Shown: positions 6,889 to 13,515 of the stretch, in pieces | How the letters are laid out: every line of letters starts with the position of its first letter | Numbering within the stretch: position 1 is the stretch's first letter | From: Nitrospirota bacterium | GTDB lineage: Bacteria; Nitrospirota; Thermodesulfovibrionia; Thermodesulfovibrionales; Magnetobacteriaceae | Direction of reading: 5' to 3' | Assembly: GCA_015233265.1 (NCBI GenBank) | Contig: JADFXZ010000047.1 | Location: 1 to 14,203, forward strand | DNA: 14,203 bases | Notes under the pieces: model-generated | The model's database searches: none | Told to the model about the DNA's origin: nothing | Seen by the model: only the letters and a program-made list of their open reading frames with translations | Translations under genes and position numbers: made by a program

Positions 6889-7793
6889 GGCAATCAGTCA
6901 TTAAGATTCTGGCATTGTTGATATTTCTGACTGCGATGGGCAGCGCCATAGCTCATGCCGGTATATTTCAAGACCCGGTAAGACAAGGTAATCAACTTAA
7001 TAAAGAAGGGAAATACGACGAGGCGATAAGGAAATACGACGAGGCGCTTAAAAAGACCCCTGAGTCGGATGTGCTCAATTACAACACCGGCACGGCCTAC
7101 TATAACAAGGGGGATTATCAGAAGGCGGTTGAGTCCTTTACGAAATCCATGTCAACCAAAGACCCCTCCATCGAGAAACGCTCAAACTACAATGCCGGTA
7201 ACGCTCAGTATATGATTGGAAAAACTATGGAGGAAGAAAATCCCCAGGCATCTATGTCAGCATACGAAAGCGCCCTGCAATACTTCAAACGCGCAATTGA
7301 ACTTGATGACACTGACTCAGACGCAAGGCGAAACTACGAAATCACCAGCAAAAAAATCCATCAACTCAAAGAACAACCACAAAAGCCCAAAAACAATAAA
7401 GATGACAAGAAAGACGAAAAAAAGAACAATAAAAAAGACAATAAAGATAAAGAAAATAATAAAAACGACAAGGACAAAGAACAGAACAAAGACGCCAAAG
7501 ATAGAGAAAAAGATAAAGACAAGGACAAAGAAAAAGATAAAGACAAGGACAAAGAAAATGATAAAGACAAAGACGAAAAAGGGCATGGTAAAGACGCCAA
7601 AGACCAGCCTCAGACCACCCCGGCGCCGTCCCCTGAAAAACCACAGGATTTGAAAGGCGTCAAGCCCCCTCCAATGACCAAAGAAGAGGCCAACCAGATG
7701 CTTGAAGGACTAAAACAGGACAACGTCCCACGCTCCATGATTGACGACAAGGAGAAAAAGGGCGGCTACCCCAACGTGCAGAAGGACTGGTAG
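6885..7793 (+). CDS. batC: TPR protein with charged linker, BatC type
   Basis: This 302-aa protein has a signal peptide (about 1-25) and TPR-like repeats (roughly 33-60, 64-91 and 97-140; EGKYDEAIRKYDEALKK and KGDYQKAVESFTKSM are clear). A strongly charged Lys/Asp/Asn-rich linker follows (about 165-240), and a conserved tail MTKEEANQMLEGLKQDN ... PNVQKDW. The KDW ending is typical of BatC/BatE-like periplasmic TPR proteins. It should be exported and scaffold the BatA/BatB complex in the periplasm. Part of the linker is encoded by tandem 24-nt repeats, so its length may vary between strains. It is the last gene of the operon; no separate BatD-type gene or clear terminator follows. Confidence 0.88.
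   Translation: MRQSVIKILALLIFLTAMGSAIAHAGIFQDPVRQGNQLNKEGKYDEAIRKYDEALKKTPESDVLNYNTGTAYYNKGDYQKAVESFTKSMSTKDPSIEKRSNYNAGNAQYMIGKTMEEENPQASMSAYESALQYFKRAIELDDTDSDARRNYEITSKKIHQLKEQPQKPKNNKDDKKDEKKNNKKDNKDKENNKNDKDKEQNKDAKDREKDKDKDKEKDKDKDKENDKDKDEKGHGKDAKDQPQTTPAPSPEKPQDLKGVKPPPMTKEEANQMLEGLKQDNVPRSMIDDKEKKGGYPNVQKDW
7509..7577 (+). repeat. Tandem 24-nt repeat in the batC linker
   Basis: The unit beginning AAAGATAAAGACAAGG occurs twice without change (7509-7532 and 7533-7556), followed by a diverged partial unit to about 7577. Each unit encodes eight residues of the KDKDKDKE type. Adjacent stretches from about 7380 are similar but irregular. It is a likely slippage site that would change linker length by whole codons. 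Confidence 0.8.
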
Positions 7794-8001
7794 CCAGCGA
7801 TGGTGCTGAGAATGAGTTATAACATCGAGACTGTTCAACAAACTGTGTAATGCTGGATTTTCACCGTTTATGAAACATGAGTCAAGCAGTATCTCCCCGC
7901 CCCTCAAATAGTTGCTGCCACTTGTTTGCTGAATAATTAAGTATTGTGTCCACTTAATTCTCCAGCATAATCTGTCATCACGCATACATCGGCGGCGGCT
8001 G
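7794..8001. other. Convergent intergenic region, batC to pilin
   Basis: These 208 nt lie between convergent genes and hold no convincing gene. AATTAAGT (7935-7942) and ACTTAATT (7952-7959) form an AT-rich 8-bp inverted repeat with a 9-nt loop, but no U-tract follows on either strand, so it is a poor terminator. GAGACTGTTCAACAAACTG (from about 7831) and GTGTCCACTTAA (7947-7958) look like ends of insertion sequences; I cannot verify this. Confidence 0.3.
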
Positions 8002-8079
8002 CCATTTTATAGATTACCGGCTGATTACTAATTGGCTGAATACCGGGGCTGTGAAGTTTGAGGCATAGGCAAGCATATA
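8002..8079 (-). repeat. Inverted repeat arm at the pilin 3' end
   Basis: This stretch covers the last codons and stop of the pilin gene and about 12 nt beyond. Its reverse complement matches 13323-13401 with one indel. The inner 52 nt (8002-8053 against 13350-13401) agree at 48 of 52 positions. The matching stretch includes GTAATCAGCCGG and ATAAAATGG. Confidence 0.85.
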
Positions 8080-8595
8080 GACGGAGGTGCTCCCAGATGG
8101 ACTTAAAAGCACCTGTCCGTCTGTCGGAGAGGCAGTTACGAACAATGGAAGACCGTTATACGCGCTCTTATCTCCACTAATGTTATGGTTGCCCAAAAAG
8201 AGGGATATAACGGCTGCCAAACCGCCAGGGTATGGAGGGTATTGGTTTACGCTGGCTTGTTGATTGAAGACCGATAAACAGGTTTTACCCGTGGTGCTTG
8301 CGTTGGAGGCCTCATAACATCCTTTTGCGCCCGGTCCTCCATATATATCATTATTTGTGATGATAGGGTCTCCGGCTACGTAAGCATCGAGACATGCTTG
8401 TAAGTCGGCAACAGCGCCCTTGGCGCTCGACTGCGTTGCCCGCACCTTTGATTTCTCCCTCTGCCCCATGAATTCCGGTACCGCAATAGCAGTCAATATC
8501 CCTATTATCGCAATAACAATCAGCAGCTCAATCAGTGTAAATCCTCTGCTGTCCATTACCTGTATCTCTGAAATTATATTGCCTGAAATAGACAT
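8014..8595 (-). CDS. Type IV pilin-like prepilin
   Basis: This 193-aa protein has the prepilin signature SRG-FTLIELLIVIAIIGIL: cleavage is expected after Gly18, leaving Phe19 to be N-methylated and Glu23 at the usual +5 position. The long hydrophobic helix mediates assembly into pili or pseudopili. The C-terminal globular part (about 50-193) has three Cys (in QACLDAY, KGCYEAS and KTCLSVF), Gly/Pro-rich loops and a beta-rich end. I keep ATG 8595 because GGGGA precedes it; ATG 8556 would give a more typical 5-residue leader (MDSRG). It lies 64 nt downstream of pyk on the same strand. Assembly genes such as pilB or pilQ are not nearby, so whether it is a major pilin, minor pilin or type II pseudopilin is open. 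Its 3' end is part of an inverted repeat. Confidence 0.9.
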   Translation of the reverse strand: MSISGNIISEIQVMDSRGFTLIELLIVIAIIGILTAIAVPEFMGQREKSKVRATQSSAKGAVADLQACLDAYVAGDPIITNNDIYGGPGAKGCYEASNASTTGKTCLSVFNQQASVNQYPPYPGGLAAVISLFLGNHNISGDKSAYNGLPLFVTASPTDGQVLLSPSGSTSVYMLAYASNFTAPVFSQLVISR

Positions 8596-8659
8596 TGCAT
8601 ATCCCCACTAATTTATATACAAGCGCTGGTTGCCTGCTCTGTTTTTAAAGAAAAGCCGG

Positions 8660-10096
8660 CTATTTCTTTAATATCCCTTCAACTGTCTTAATCTCGAGAA
8701 TACTGTTCTTACCTACGTGTCCAAATACGCTGCCATAGATTAATAAAACCTTATCTCCTGGTTTGGCAAATTCCCTTTCCTGAACTAATTCATTTGCCTT
8801 TTTGTAGAGTTCTTCGTTTGATTTGATAGTCGTATCCAAAATAGGGATTACGCCCCAGTATAGGTGCATTCTTCGCACGGCTTCAATGTTTGGCGTGAAC
8901 ATGATAATTGGTGCAAATGGTCTGCTTTTCGAAAGATATACAGAGGTTCCACCTGATGGTGAATAGGCGCATATTGCCTTGATATCTAAATCCCTGGAAA
9001 ACTGCAATACCGAGCGTGATATGGCGTTATACACCTCAGTGGATGTATTGATATGTACCCAGTTCCATTTAGGGGGGTGTCCTTTTAAGTACCTTTCAGT
9101 TGTCCTTGCAATATGCTTCATCGTCTTTACAGTTACTATTGGATACTTGCCTACTGCTGTTTCACCGGAGAGCATCACCGCGTCTGTGCCGTCTATGACC
9201 GCATTTGCCACGTCAGTTACCTCGGCACGGGTTGGGAACGGGTTTTCTATCATGGACTCAAGCATTTGGGTTGCCGTGATGACATATCTGTCGGCCGCGT
9301 TTGCCTTGTGAATGATTTGTTTTTGCAGCACTGGTACCTCTGCAAGGTCCATCTCCACGCCAAGGTCACCTCTTGCCACCATCACCCCGTCTGATTCTTG
9401 GATTATCTCGTCTATGTGGTCTATTGCCTCTGGCTTTTCTATTTTTGCGATAATACGAATGTCATTGGCACCCACTATATTACGAAGCTGCCTGATGTCG
9501 TTTGCATCCCTGACAAATGACAGCGCTACGAAATCCACTCTTTCCCTGAGACCGAATTCCAGATCATACCTGTCCTTGTCAGTGAGTGCGGGAGAGGATA
9601 TTTTACTTCCGGGGAGGTTCATCCCCTTAGAACTCTTTAATAGTCCACCTCTTATGACTGTACAAAACACCTGCGTCTTATCTACGCTGTCCACCCGTAA
9701 TTCCATCGAGCCGTCATCGAGGAGGATTTTTTCACCTGGGTTTACGTCTTTTGACAATAACTCATAGATACATGAAAAGCGCTCCTCAGTGCCTTCGACA
9801 TTCTCAGCATTCTCGGTAACAATAGACACCTTTGCCCCTTCAACGAGCTTTACGCCTCCAGAGTGCATCTTTCCCGTACGGATTTTCGGGCCGCAGAGGT
9901 CTTGCAGCAGGGCAACCTCTGAACCAATTCTCTTCGATACCCTTCGTATTAAATCTATCCTTTCCTTGTGTTGCTCATGAGAACCATGAGAGAAATTCAA
10001 CCTGAACACATCCACACCTGCTCTGATAAGGTCTTCTACGCCATGGTCATTCGATGTCTCCGGGCCTAAAGTGGCAACGATCTTTGTATAAGTCAT
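8660..10096 (-). CDS. pyk: Pyruvate kinase
   Basis: It converts phosphoenolpyruvate and ADP to pyruvate and ATP, the last step of glycolysis, in the cytosol. I choose ATG 10096 (MTYTKIVATLGP), preceded by GGGGA; a TTG at 10108 adds only four residues. The 478-aa product has the N-terminal FRLNFSHG (about 31-38), QDLCGPKIR, the B-domain region, VALSFVRD and IIAKIEKPEAIDHIDEII with the catalytic Lys. MVARGDLGVE and TATQMLESMIENPFPTRAE follow, with DGTDAVMLSGETAVGKYP. The C-terminal domain (about 345-478) is present with an unremarkable allosteric region. Length and order are normal for bacterial pyruvate kinases. The pilin gene follows at 64 nt and may share the transcript; no terminator separates them. 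Confidence 0.97.
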   Translation of the reverse strand: MTYTKIVATLGPETSNDHGVEDLIRAGVDVFRLNFSHGSHEQHKERIDLIRRVSKRIGSEVALLQDLCGPKIRTGKMHSGGVKLVEGAKVSIVTENAENVEGTEERFSCIYELLSKDVNPGEKILLDDGSMELRVDSVDKTQVFCTVIRGGLLKSSKGMNLPGSKISSPALTDKDRYDLEFGLRERVDFVALSFVRDANDIRQLRNIVGANDIRIIAKIEKPEAIDHIDEIIQESDGVMVARGDLGVEMDLAEVPVLQKQIIHKANAADRYVITATQMLESMIENPFPTRAEVTDVANAVIDGTDAVMLSGETAVGKYPIVTVKTMKHIARTTERYLKGHPPKWNWVHINTSTEVYNAISRSVLQFSRDLDIKAICAYSPSGGTSVYLSKSRPFAPIIMFTPNIEAVRRMHLYWGVIPILDTTIKSNEELYKKANELVQEREFAKPGDKVLLIYGSVFGHVGKNSILEIKTVEGILKK

Positions 10097-10246
10097 AGCA
10101 TTCCCCAAGGTTCTTTTTTATTGAATGCTTAAAATAAGCTTGGGGGCATTGTAACATTAACAGGTCACATAAGTATACGCGCACGGCAGTGGATTACAAG
10201 TATTGCAATTGCACTGTAGCGCCCACAGTACACGCATAAATAATTC

Positions 10247-10276
10247 TTGCGTTTTCGGCATGTAGAATAATATAAT
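10247..10276 (+). promoter_or_regulatory. Possible promoter of the HPP gene
   Basis: TTGCGT (10247-10252) and a perfect TATAAT (10271-10276) are 18 nt apart, 14 nt before the chosen ATG. The -35 is poor, and initiation about 7 nt after the -10 would leave a leader of only about 8 nt, cutting into the AAGGTG ribosome-binding site. The remaining divergent region (10097-10246) has a TGCAATTGCA palindrome near 10203-10212 and no visible gene. Confidence 0.35.
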
Positions 10277-10290
10277 TGCTAAGGTGCATT

Positions 10291-10839
10291 ATGAGCGGAA
10301 TAAGCGAATATTTTGAAAAGATGAAGGGCACGTCAAAGTCCCCACCAATGGCCAGCATAAGTGAGATCATCTGGTCGTGGATAGGGGCTTTTTGCGGTAT
10401 AGGGGCAGTGGCCTTCATTAATTTTAACGTCTTGGACGGCGTTGACAGAGTGATGATGATTGGGTCGTTTGGTGCCTCAGCCGTGCTTCTTTACGGTGCG
10501 CCTAAGAGTCCGCTTGCTCAGCCGAGGAATCTGATAGGCGGACACATCCTTTCGGCGGTCATTGGTGCGGCCTCATATCAGGTGTTTCATAGTCAAATGT
10601 GGCTGGCCTCGGCGGCTGCCGTTGCAACGGCGATTGCCCTGATGCATGCCACACGAACATTGCACCCGCCTGGCGGCGCTACTGCCCTGATTGCCGTCAT
10701 CAGTGGTAATAACATCCATGCCCTGGGCTTTTCCTATGCGTTGATGCCCGTTGGGGCCGGCGCCGCGGTTATGCTTGTCGTTGCCATTATTGTCAATAAC
10801 ATTCCCAGAAGCCGCAGGTATCCAGAATTCTGGCTTTAG
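10291..10839 (+). CDS. HPP-family integral membrane protein
   Basis: The start is ATG 10291 (MSGISEYF) because AAGGTG (10280-10285) precedes it; an in-frame TTG at 10276 is less likely. The 182-aa product has about four membrane helices (near 28-46, 54-70, 83-99/104-120 and 150-172) and the family signature TLHPPGGATAL (residues 123-133, HPP at 125-127), which sits between helices. Members in chloroplasts and cyanobacteria transport nitrite; in other bacteria the substrate is unknown, so I do not assign one. Length is that of a single HPP domain without CBS domains. It is divergent from pyk and separated by about 65 nt from the promoter of the next gene, so probably monocistronic. Confidence 0.9.
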   Translation: MSGISEYFEKMKGTSKSPPMASISEIIWSWIGAFCGIGAVAFINFNVLDGVDRVMMIGSFGASAVLLYGAPKSPLAQPRNLIGGHILSAVIGAASYQVFHSQMWLASAAAVATAIALMHATRTLHPPGGATALIAVISGNNIHALGFSYALMPVGAGAAVMLVVAIIVNNIPRSRRYPEFWL

Positions 10840-10903
10840 CCTGCCACGGGCTTCTGCGATATTAAAATAAATTGCCCCGCCAGTTATATCGCGACAAAAT
10901 TGA

Positions 10904-10932
10904 TTGACAAATTAACGGATTTGTTCTATTAT
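10904..10932 (+). promoter_or_regulatory. Sigma-70-type promoter for the TRL-like lipoprotein gene
   Basis: TTGACA (10904-10909) is a perfect -35 and TATTAT (10927-10932) a 5/6 -10, with the ideal 17-nt spacer. Initiation near 10939 would give a leader of about 45 nt containing GGAGGG (10969-10974), 9 nt before the ATG. It is the strongest promoter in the window. Confidence 0.8.
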
Positions 10933-10983
10933 TAGATTTGAAACAGTTGCTTTATTATATATTACGATGGAGGGATTGATTTT

Positions 10984-11319
10984 ATGACAGCAAGGCGAGT
11001 TTTAAGGGTGGTGACATTAATAGCCGTAATTGCCGTGGCGGCGGTTTTATTGACTGGCTGCGGTTTTGTCGCCGACGGCCCTGTGGGCTGGGTCTATACT
11101 GACACCACAATGCCGGTAAGCATGGGGACGGCTCAAAATGGCACAAAGGTCGGAAGGGGTTGCATTCATTCATTTTTTGGGGCGATTTCAATCGGCAACG
11201 GCAGCATTGAGACGGCTATGAAAGACGGCGGCATCAAGAGCGTCTATACGGTAAACAAGGAAAATCTCAGCATATTCGGTACCTATACGCGCCAGTGTAC
11301 GCTTGTCACAGGAGAATAG
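10984..11319 (+). CDS. TRL-like family lipoprotein
   Basis: This 111-aa protein has a lipoprotein signal peptide: Arg-rich start, hydrophobic stretch (7-23) and lipobox LTGC with the lipidated Cys at 26. The mature part GFVADGPVGWVYTDTTMPV, then KVGRGCIHSFFGAISIGNGSIE and AMKDGGI, matches the layout of the TRL-like protein family: two short conserved blocks ending in a Val/Thr-rich tail. The family is of unknown function, exported and membrane anchored. Sorting residues after Cys are Gly-Phe, with no Asp at +2, so the outer membrane is plausible. It has a near-consensus promoter and a good ribosome-binding site, so it is probably well expressed. The TM2 gene follows after 48 nt with no terminator between. 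Confidence 0.85.
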   Translation: MTARRVLRVVTLIAVIAVAAVLLTGCGFVADGPVGWVYTDTTMPVSMGTAQNGTKVGRGCIHSFFGAISIGNGSIETAMKDGGIKSVYTVNKENLSIFGTYTRQCTLVTGE

Positions 11320-11367
11320 CGCGCCCTGCCGGATAGCTTACTTAAATTAATAACCGGAGGTGAGAGT

Positions 11368-11598
11368 ATGTCGAAAATAATGGCTGATGAGTCGACAAAA
11401 AGCCGCATGATAGCGCTGTTGCTGTGTTTTTTGACTGGGTGGCTTGGTGGTCACAGGTTCTATTGCAATAAGGTTGGCACAGGGATAGCAATGATGTTGA
11501 CAATGGGTGGTTTTGGTCTATGGTATTTCGTCGATTTGGTTATGATTTCATTGGGGTCGTTTAGGGACAAGGACAACTTGCTGATAAGTAAATGGTAG
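11368..11598 (+). CDS. TM2-domain membrane protein
   Basis: This 76-aa protein is preceded by GGAGGTGA (11356-11363). It contains one TM2 domain: a first helix with the motif GGHRFYCNKVGTG (about 27-39), a short turn, a second helix (about 40-60, GGFGLWYFVDLVMI) and the DKDN ending usual for the family. TM2 proteins are small two-helix membrane proteins of unknown biochemical function. It probably shares the TRL gene's promoter. Its TAG overlaps the ATG of a possible 57-aa ORF. Length matches stand-alone TM2 proteins. Confidence 0.88.
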   Translation: MSKIMADESTKSRMIALLLCFLTGWLGGHRFYCNKVGTGIAMMLTMGGFGLWYFVDLVMISLGSFRDKDNLLISKW

Positions 11599-11765
11599 GG
11601 TCAAGGCTCAAACGGAAGCGGGCTGCGGGTGTTGCCCCTGAGGGGATCTCCGCAGACTTGCCTCTTGGCGGTTATATTTGTGAAAATCACGACAAACTGG
11701 GTTATACAAATACAGTGGGTATCATAATAATACGAAAAGACTATGAGTATGGGTGTAGATTATAA
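11592..11765 (+). CDS. Possible 57-aa ORF between TM2 and YeeE genes
   Basis: An ATG at 11592 overlaps the end of the TM2 gene, and the frame stays open to TAA 11763-11765, whose last base directly precedes the next ATG at 11766. The product begins MVGSRLKRKRAAG and ends KDYEYGCRL, with no recognised domain. Exact abutment at both ends and the Gly/Ile-rich GYTNTVGIIII stretch are suggestive. Against it, there is no ribosome-binding site and the small size allows chance. This 167-nt region could instead be a plain spacer. Confidence 0.3.
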   Translation: MVGSRLKRKRAAGVAPEGISADLPLGGYICENHDKLGYTNTVGIIIIRKDYEYGCRL

Positions 11766-12524
11766 ATGAACATGCCGATGCAGCCAAGTGCCCGGCTTGC
11801 CTTAGGAGCTATCGCAGTAGCTGCTGTTGCCGTATTGTCGATTAGTATAAAGAGCGGCTGGCCGTTGATGGTGTTGCTGTCAATGATGCTTGTAGCTCGC
11901 CCTAAGTGGTGGTCTGTCTTAATACTGGGTTTTGCCTACACGGTGTTTTTAAACAGTGGCTGGCCGCTATTAGGGTCGCTGTTTTTCATTGCGACGTGTA
12001 AACCAAAGAGGTGGTGGCCGATACCGGCAGGGATAGCCTTTGGCCTGGTTGAAGTGCTTTCATTTTATCTGTCTGACAGGCCATTGGGGATAACAAGGGG
12101 ATATACGGCGATGGGGTCAATGGCTGAGGCGCTGATATACCCTGACCATGCAAACAAGATAAGCTACTGGGGGGTCTATGAACCGGTGATAGACTGGACA
12201 ATGGCCCTGATACTTGGTACCACTATTGGCAGCTTTCTCTCATCGAGATACTCAGGGGATTTTAAATTAAACACAGTGCCATATTTGTGGAGTTTTTCGA
12301 AGGGGAAGTCGACGGCGAGAAGGTGGCTCTGGGCATTTGCAGCCGGAATAATGATGGGATTTGCGGCGAGGATAGCCGGTGGCTGCGTCAGCGGCCTGTT
12401 GATTTCCGGTGTGATTCAACTCGCCCCAGCCGGGTTTATTTTTATGATGTCCCTGTGGGCAGGCGGGGTGGTTACAACGTTCCTATTTTATAGAACACGG
12501 GTATTGGCAGTGAGAAAGGACTGA
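11766..12524 (+). CDS. YeeE/YedE-type transporter, first half-protein
   Basis: This 252-aa polytopic membrane protein has about seven hydrophobic segments. Near the C-terminus, GFAARIAGGCVSGLLISG (residues 198-215) is the YeeE/YedE sulfur-transport signature with the conserved Cys207. In the E. coli thiosulfate transporter YeeE (TsuA), conserved Cys residues relay thiosulfate through the membrane. The N-terminal part contains an internal repeat: SGWPL ... RPKWW (30-49) and SGWPL ... KPKRWW (64-84). Another start at ATG 11772 is possible; no strong ribosome-binding site is visible. The stop is 1 nt before the start of the next YeeE/YedE protein. The two halves, each with one signature, probably assemble as a pair (like PmpA/PmpB). 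The substrate is inferred. Confidence 0.85.
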   Translation: MNMPMQPSARLALGAIAVAAVAVLSISIKSGWPLMVLLSMMLVARPKWWSVLILGFAYTVFLNSGWPLLGSLFFIATCKPKRWWPIPAGIAFGLVEVLSFYLSDRPLGITRGYTAMGSMAEALIYPDHANKISYWGVYEPVIDWTMALILGTTIGSFLSSRYSGDFKLNTVPYLWSFSKGKSTARRWLWAFAAGIMMGFAARIAGGCVSGLLISGVIQLAPAGFIFMMSLWAGGVVTTFLFYRTRVLAVRKD

Positions 12525-12525
12525 T

Positions 12526-13290
12526 ATGATTGAATTAATCACGTATAAAGAATTATTAGGCAGATTAGTTCAGACGTTCGACTCTGGCACAATTGAGGCT
12601 GTCAAGGGGCCGACGAGCCTCTACGGCGGGTTGATACTGGGGCTATTGTTTGGCATTGTGCTACAAAAATCGCGTCTGTGCAAATATGACATAGTAAGCA
12701 GCTTGTTTCGCCTTCAGGATTTCACCGTGTTTCGCGTCGGTACTCCCGTTTTAATGGCCTCTGTCGTACTGATATTTATATTTAAAGACGCGGGGATTTT
12801 CGAGCTGCACGTGCCAAAAACCGTGATAATACCTCAGATAATTGGGGGGCTGCTATTTGGCGCGGGGATTGCGATAATGGGATATTGCCCTGGGACAGCG
12901 GCGGGAGCGCTTGGCGAGGGGTCGCTTGATGCCATCCCGTCAATCTTAGGGATGATATCTGGGGCGGTGCTTTATGCCGAATTTTTCCATGACTCATGGG
13001 AGAACACCTTTTTAAAGTGGGGGGAAATCGGAGGCAAGACCTTCTTTGAGATATTAAGGATAAACCACTGGTATCTGATAGTGCTATTTTTGCTGATGTT
13101 GACGATGTTTTTAATTGCGACAACGATGTTCGATTTAGTCATAGTATTCCTGCGAAAGACATTTAATTTATTTATGGACATGACCGACGCCCTGGAGGAA
13201 AAAATCCCGCCGGCAACAAAACCATACGCCGTTTCAACGATTGAGACCGTGAAGAAATTTAAGCAAAACCTGCGCGACCTGTTTAAATGA
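12526..13290 (+). CDS. YeeE/YedE-type transporter, second half-protein
   Basis: This 254-aa membrane protein has two YeeE/YedE-type blocks: LLFGIVLQKSRLCKYDIV (residues 40-57, Cys52) and LLFGAGIAIMGYCPGTAAG (109-127, Cys121). The second is the usual conserved GYCPGT pore motif. Membrane helices lie at about 33-48, 74-86, 101-120, 135-153 and 180-213. A soluble tail of about 40 residues rich in Lys and Thr (from 215) follows and is longer than usual for the half-family, perhaps a cytoplasmic contact site. It starts 1 nt after the preceding gene, so the two are co-translated. With the upstream half it should form one transporter for thiosulfate or a similar sulfur compound. No sulfurtransferase (TusA-like) gene is seen next to it. 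Confidence 0.87.
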   Translation: MIELITYKELLGRLVQTFDSGTIEAVKGPTSLYGGLILGLLFGIVLQKSRLCKYDIVSSLFRLQDFTVFRVGTPVLMASVVLIFIFKDAGIFELHVPKTVIIPQIIGGLLFGAGIAIMGYCPGTAAGALGEGSLDAIPSILGMISGAVLYAEFFHDSWENTFLKWGEIGGKTFFEILRINHWYLIVLFLLMLTMFLIATTMFDLVIVFLRKTFNLFMDMTDALEEKIPPATKPYAVSTIETVKKFKQNLRDLFK

Positions 13291-13322
13291 CGTCTATTGG
13301 CTGAGCACAAACGAACCTTGTT

Positions 13323-13401
13323 TATATGCGTGTCTATGCCCCAGTTGTCCACAGCGCCGGTAATCAGCTAATTAGTAATCAGCCGGTAATTTATAAAATG
13401 G
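13323..13401 (+). pseudogene. Relic of a pilin-gene 3' end (inverted repeat arm)
   Basis: These 79 nt match the coding strand of the pilin gene's last 66 nt plus 12 nt after its stop, with one base inserted. TATATGCGTGTCTATGCC aligns with pilin TATATGCTTGCCTATGCC (codons Y-M-L-A-Y-A). The inner 52 nt agree at 48 of 52 positions. The indel breaks the pilin frame, and no pilin sequence is seen further upstream. It lies 32 nt after the YeeE/YedE gene and points opposite to the intact pilin gene. It is a degraded partial copy, or a short mobile sequence shared by both sites. Confidence 0.7.
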
Positions 13402-13515
13402 AGTTAATGACAATGGCGATATTTAACCAGAAGTCGAACATAGTTTCAGCCACAATTTACACGGTTGCTATTCGACAATCAAATAACCGTGACTCCTAAT
13501 TTAAATGACCTGCAC
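13402..13515. other. Intergenic spacer without a supported gene
   Basis: A 33-codon frame (ATG 13398 to TAA 13497-13499) exists but has no ribosome-binding site or recognisable sequence. I see no promoter, terminator or hairpin of note before the deaminase relic. Confidence 0.4.

Noticed and set aside
7509..7577. CRISPR-like regular repeats
   Set aside because: They are contiguous in-frame coding repeats without spacers.
7317..7653. Long ORFs on both strands across the batC linker
   Set aside because: They are shadows of the Lys/Asp-rich repeat; their products are low-complexity Phe/Leu/Ser or Thr/Lys runs.
7710..7985. 91-aa minus-strand ORF in the batC-pilin gap
   Set aside because: Its C-terminal third is antisense to batC and there is no recognisable domain or start signal.
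8596..8659. Sigma-54 promoter for the pilin
   Set aside because: The GG and GC elements are not at the required -24/-12 spacing, and no other convincing promoter was found.
8640..8660. Terminator after pyk
   Set aside because: AGCCGGCT followed by T-rich sequence is a loopless palindrome that cannot form a stable hairpin.
9312..9767. 151-aa plus-strand ORF
   Set aside because: It is antisense to pyk; the Ser-rich composition is a codon shadow.
10850..10895. Terminator after the HPP gene
   Set aside because: GCGATAT and ATATCGC pair only across a long loop and no T-run follows.
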